Positions 61,569 through 64,000 of a stretch of DNA of 64,000 nucleotides are shown piece by piece. How positions within the stretch are numbered: position 1 is the stretch's first letter; each line of letters starts with the position of its first letter. The position numbers were made by a program, and so were the translations under genes. The notes below the pieces were generated by a model. That model saw nothing but the letters and a program-made list of their open reading frames with translations, searched no databases and was not told the DNA's origin. This DNA is from UBA11612 sp965228575 (GTDB taxonomy: Bacteria > Pseudomonadota > Alphaproteobacteria > Rhodospirillales > Rhodospirillaceae). Location: contig CBDDHW010000070.1 of the NCBI GenBank assembly GCA_965228575.1, positions 46,952 to 110,951 on the forward strand. Reading direction: 5' to 3'.

Positions 61569-62600
61569 ATGCGGGTTGACCTTTTCGATTTTGATTTGCC
61601 CGCAGAATGTATTGCGGACAGACCGTGTTCGCCGCGAGACCGCGCACGCCTCCTTCAAGTTTCCTCCGAAAAAATAACTGACCTCACGGTTTTGGATCTT
61701 CCCCAGCTTTTCCGCCCTGGCGATCTCATGGTTTTCAATGATACGCGCGTGATTCCCGCTCGCCTCCTTGGGCGTCGCGGTGATGTTGCCATCGAATTCC
61801 TTCTTCATAAGAGACTAACGCCCGAAACCTGGGAAGGGTTCGCTCGGCCGGCAAAGCGCCTGAAATCTGGCCAGTGCATTGACTTTGAGGATGAACTATC
61901 CGCTGAAGTTCTCTCGCGCGACGGGCCGATCGTCACTGTTCGCTTTGACCGTGGGGATTCAGCGCTTTTCGCAGCGCTACAGGCCGTCGGCCATATTCCT
62001 TTGCCTCCATATATCCACAGACCTGACGACGCGCGAGACCGGTTGGACTACCAGACCGTTTATGCGGCTCGTGACGGCGCTGTCGCGGCGCCCACAGCAG
62101 GTCTTCATTTTACACCGCACTTGCTCGCGGCGCTCGATGAGATCGGAGTAAAGCGGATCAACATTACCTTGCATGTGGGCGCGGGAACGTTCCTTCCGGT
62201 ATCGGCAGACGATACGACTGAGCACAAGATGCACGCTGAGTGGGGAGAAATAGATCGACTGTCCGCTGCCGCGATCAACACAGCTCGCGAAGATGGAGGG
62301 CGTATAGTCGCGGTCGGAACGACGTCCTTAAGGTTGTTGGAAACAGCGGCGGGCGAAGACGGAATCGTACATCCTTTCTCGGGTGATACATCGTTATTCA
62401 TTACGCCCGGGTACAAGTTTAAGGCGGTCGATCTATTGATGACGAATTTCCACCTGCCGCGATCCACACTTTTTATGCTGGTTTGCGCGTTCGCAGGAAC
62501 GGATACTATGAAACAAGCCTATAAACATGCGGTATCAAATGGTTACCGATTTTACTCCTATGGCGATGCGTGTCTTTTGCATCGATCCTCTGAACAATGA
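61569..62600 (+). CDS. queA: tRNA preQ1(34) S-adenosylmethionine ribosyltransferase-isomerase
   Basis: 343 residues. It transfers and isomerises the ribosyl group of SAM to preQ1 in tRNA, giving epoxyqueuosine. FDFDLPAECIADRP, the MVFNDTRVIPARLLG segment, AAPTAGLHFTP, ITLHVGAGTFLPV and TNFHLPRSTLFMLVCAFAG match QueA. It overlaps tgt by 4 bp. Confidence 0.96.
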   Translation: MRVDLFDFDLPAECIADRPCSPRDRARLLQVSSEKITDLTVLDLPQLFRPGDLMVFNDTRVIPARLLGRRGDVAIEFLLHKRLTPETWEGFARPAKRLKSGQCIDFEDELSAEVLSRDGPIVTVRFDRGDSALFAALQAVGHIPLPPYIHRPDDARDRLDYQTVYAARDGAVAAPTAGLHFTPHLLAALDEIGVKRINITLHVGAGTFLPVSADDTTEHKMHAEWGEIDRLSAAAINTAREDGGRIVAVGTTSLRLLETAAGEDGIVHPFSGDTSLFITPGYKFKAVDLLMTNFHLPRSTLFMLVCAFAGTDTMKQAYKHAVSNGYRFYSYGDACLLHRSSEQ

Positions 62601-63733
62601 TCCCATCGGATTTCGAATTTGACCTTCTCGCAACTGATGGTACCGCACGCCGCGGTCAAGTTAAGACCGCTCATGGCACGATTGACACGCCTGCGTTTAT
62701 GCCTGTGGGAACTGCAGCAACGGTAAAGGGTATGTTTCCCGAAACCGTTGCCGGGACCGGCGCTCAGATCATTCTCGCAAATACGTATCATCTCATGCTT
62801 CGACCGGGTGCGGATCGTATTGCCGAGTTTGGTGGGGTTCGGAAATTTATGAATTGGCCTGGTCACTCCTTACGGACTCGGGCGGCTTCCAGGTGATGTC
62901 CCTCGCCAAGCTGAGGCAGATCGACGAGCAGGGCGTAACTTTCCAATCTCATATAGATGGCAGCCGTCATCAACTCACCCCCGAGGGGTGCCGTTAAAAT
63001 TCAACATCAACTCGGCTCAACGATTACAATGGCCTTCGATGAATGCACATCTTATCCCGCGACCAAAGACGCTGTGGAGAAGAGTATGAATTTGTCGATG
63101 CGTTGGGCCGTGCGCTCGAAAGACGCTTACATTGCGCGGCCGGGATACGGAATATTCGGTATTGTTCAGGGCGGTGTCCACGCCGATTTACGTGCAGAAT
63201 CCGTCAGCAAATTATTGGACATCGGCTTTGATGGGTACGCGATTGGTGGCCTAGCAGTTGGCGAAGGACAAGATTTGATGCTTTCCACGTTAGAGGTAAC
63301 GGTTCCGGAATTGCCGCCTGAACGCCCGCGTTATCTCATGGGTGTTGGTAAGCCGATTGACATCGTAGAAGCCGTGCTGCGTGGCGTAGACATGTTTGAT
63401 TGCGTTCTTCCGACGCGCTCGGGGCGCACCGCTCAGGCCTTTACGAGCGAAGGGCCTTTAAACTTACGCAATGCGCGGCACGCAAACGATCTTCGCCCGC
63501 TTGATGAAACTATCCCGTGTCCAGCAAGCCAAAATTATAGCCGCGCGTATTACCATCATCTCATTCGGTGCGATGAGGTTCTCGGGTTAATGTTGTTGTC
63601 TTGGCACAATGTTGCGTTTTACCAACACTTGATGAAGAACTTGCGGGACGCTATCGAACGCCAAACACTGACATCTTTTGTGAAGACGTTTGTCGAGCAA
63701 CAAAAAAGGACTGTGGGCTCTGACTCAGATTGA
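62597..63733 (+). pseudogene. tgt: tRNA-guanine transglycosylase, broken by two compensating 1-base indels
   Basis: Frame 1 reads from the start to KFMNWPGH and then goes out of frame. After a 1-base deletion near 62864-62866, the shifted frame encodes LTDSGGFQVMSLAKLRQIDE, the family catalytic segment. An extra G in the GGGG run at 62985-62988 returns to frame 1 (AVKIQHQLGS to the end, including the nucleophile Asp in MFDCVLPTRSG). Net length is 1137 bp, equal to a normal 378-residue enzyme. The zinc-binding C-x-C-x-x-C is changed: only one Cys remains, in the segment IPCPASQNYSRAY, with Ile and Ser at the other two places. Reading: sequence error, or a decaying gene. Confidence 0.88.
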
Positions 63734-64000
63734 TCGCGAAGAGGTTCGTGCCTATGCACAGGGGCTTGGCTTTGACGTGGTGCGTTTTGCACGTGCATCG
63801 ACAGATCAGCGAACGCGCCAAAATTTAAATGCCTTCCTGTCAGAGGGTCTATACGGCGATATGATTTGGCTTAAAAACAATGCCGAACGCCGTGCAGACC
63901 CGCTCGTTCTTTGGCCGGATGTTCGAACGGCGATCATGGTGGGCGTGAACTATGGTCCGCGTACTGATCCGCGCAGTGCGTTGGTTAAAAAATCTACAGG
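63690..64000 (+). CDS. queG: Epoxyqueuosine reductase, N-terminal part (runs off right edge)
   Basis: I translated this frame directly. After a possible TTG start at 63690 it reads LTQIDREEVRAYAQGLGFDVVRFARAS, then FLSEGLYGDMIWLKNNAERRADP and the VGVNYGPRTDP segment, to the window end. GDMIWL...ERRADP and the VNY strand match the N-terminus of QueG, which reduces epoxyqueuosine to queuosine using cobalamin and iron-sulfur clusters. The start is uncertain: TTG 63690, or a CTG at 63711 or 63720 preceded by AAAAAGGA. It overlaps the tgt end. Only about a hundred residues are visible. Confidence 0.78.
   Translation, partial: MSSNKKGLWALTQIDREEVRAYAQGLGFDVVRFARASTDQRTRQNLNAFLSEGLYGDMIWLKNNAERRADPLVLWPDVRTAIMVGVNYGPRTDPRSALVKKST

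Noticed and set aside
1..64000. tRNA, rRNA, CRISPR array, insertion sequence or prophage
   Set aside because: I scanned the intergenic spaces for T-arm-like motifs, regular repeats and transposase or integrase frames, and found none.

Overview
The window looks like the chromosome of a Gram-negative proteobacterium. GC content is moderate (a little above 50% by eye), genes are tightly packed, and several pairs overlap by 4 bp. Family-level similarity (HemJ, D-carbamoylase, CuyA/DcyD-like enzyme, Wzm/Wzt cluster) points most to Alphaproteobacteria, but no rRNA or marker gene settles the lineage. I see no transposase, integrase, phage gene, CRISPR array or tRNA. No gene-free stretch exceeds about 230 bp.

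Region 1 (1-16484) handles amides, hydantoins and amino acids. A leftward operon encodes a spermidine/putrescine-type ABC importer, a DUF1028 protein and HyuA, which runs off the left edge. Next come a lone hybrid histidine kinase and a D-cysteine/cysteate lyase. A second leftward operon encodes D-hydantoinase, D-carbamoylase and a polar amino-acid ABC importer. Hydantoin racemase and a flavin-reductase-like protein are divergent from it. Racemase, D-hydantoinase and D-carbamoylase are together the classical route from racemic 5-substituted hydantoins to D-amino acids.

Region 2 (16528-32474) makes and exports a surface polysaccharide. It holds rfbCBDA for dTDP-L-rhamnose, an O-antigen-ligase-like protein, Wzm/Wzt with a C-terminal cargo-recognition-type extension, several GT2/GT4 enzymes and a 1011-residue methyltransferase / coiled-coil / RgpF / GT2 fusion.

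Region 3 (32513-41550) is a heme cluster. hemH is divergent from hemA-hemL-[histidine kinase-OmpR regulator]-hemC-hemE-hemF-hemJ. It uses the C5 (glutamyl-tRNA) route, carries a two-component system inside the operon, and has hemC interrupted by a one-base frameshift.

Region 4 (41603-51412) has agmatine deiminase and N-carbamoylputrescine amidase (agmatine to putrescine). A leftward set follows: two-subunit methylmalonyl-CoA mutase, its MeaB GTPase chaperone, an exported M19 dipeptidase and an exported cytochrome-c/Vgb-type propeller protein.

Region 5 (51630-58499) is a second envelope-glycan block: a methyltransferase, a GT4-phosphoglycosyltransferase fusion, a DegT-type sugar aminotransferase and polytopic membrane proteins. 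Region 6 (58728-61424) has a secreted subtilase with a duplicated C-terminal domain and a DUF2937-like membrane protein. Region 7 (61569-64000) is queuosine biosynthesis, queA-tgt-queG. tgt carries two compensating one-base indels and an eroded zinc-ligand motif; queG runs off the right edge.

The three indels in conserved housekeeping genes suggest either base-level assembly errors or recent decay. Genes near them should be read with that in mind.
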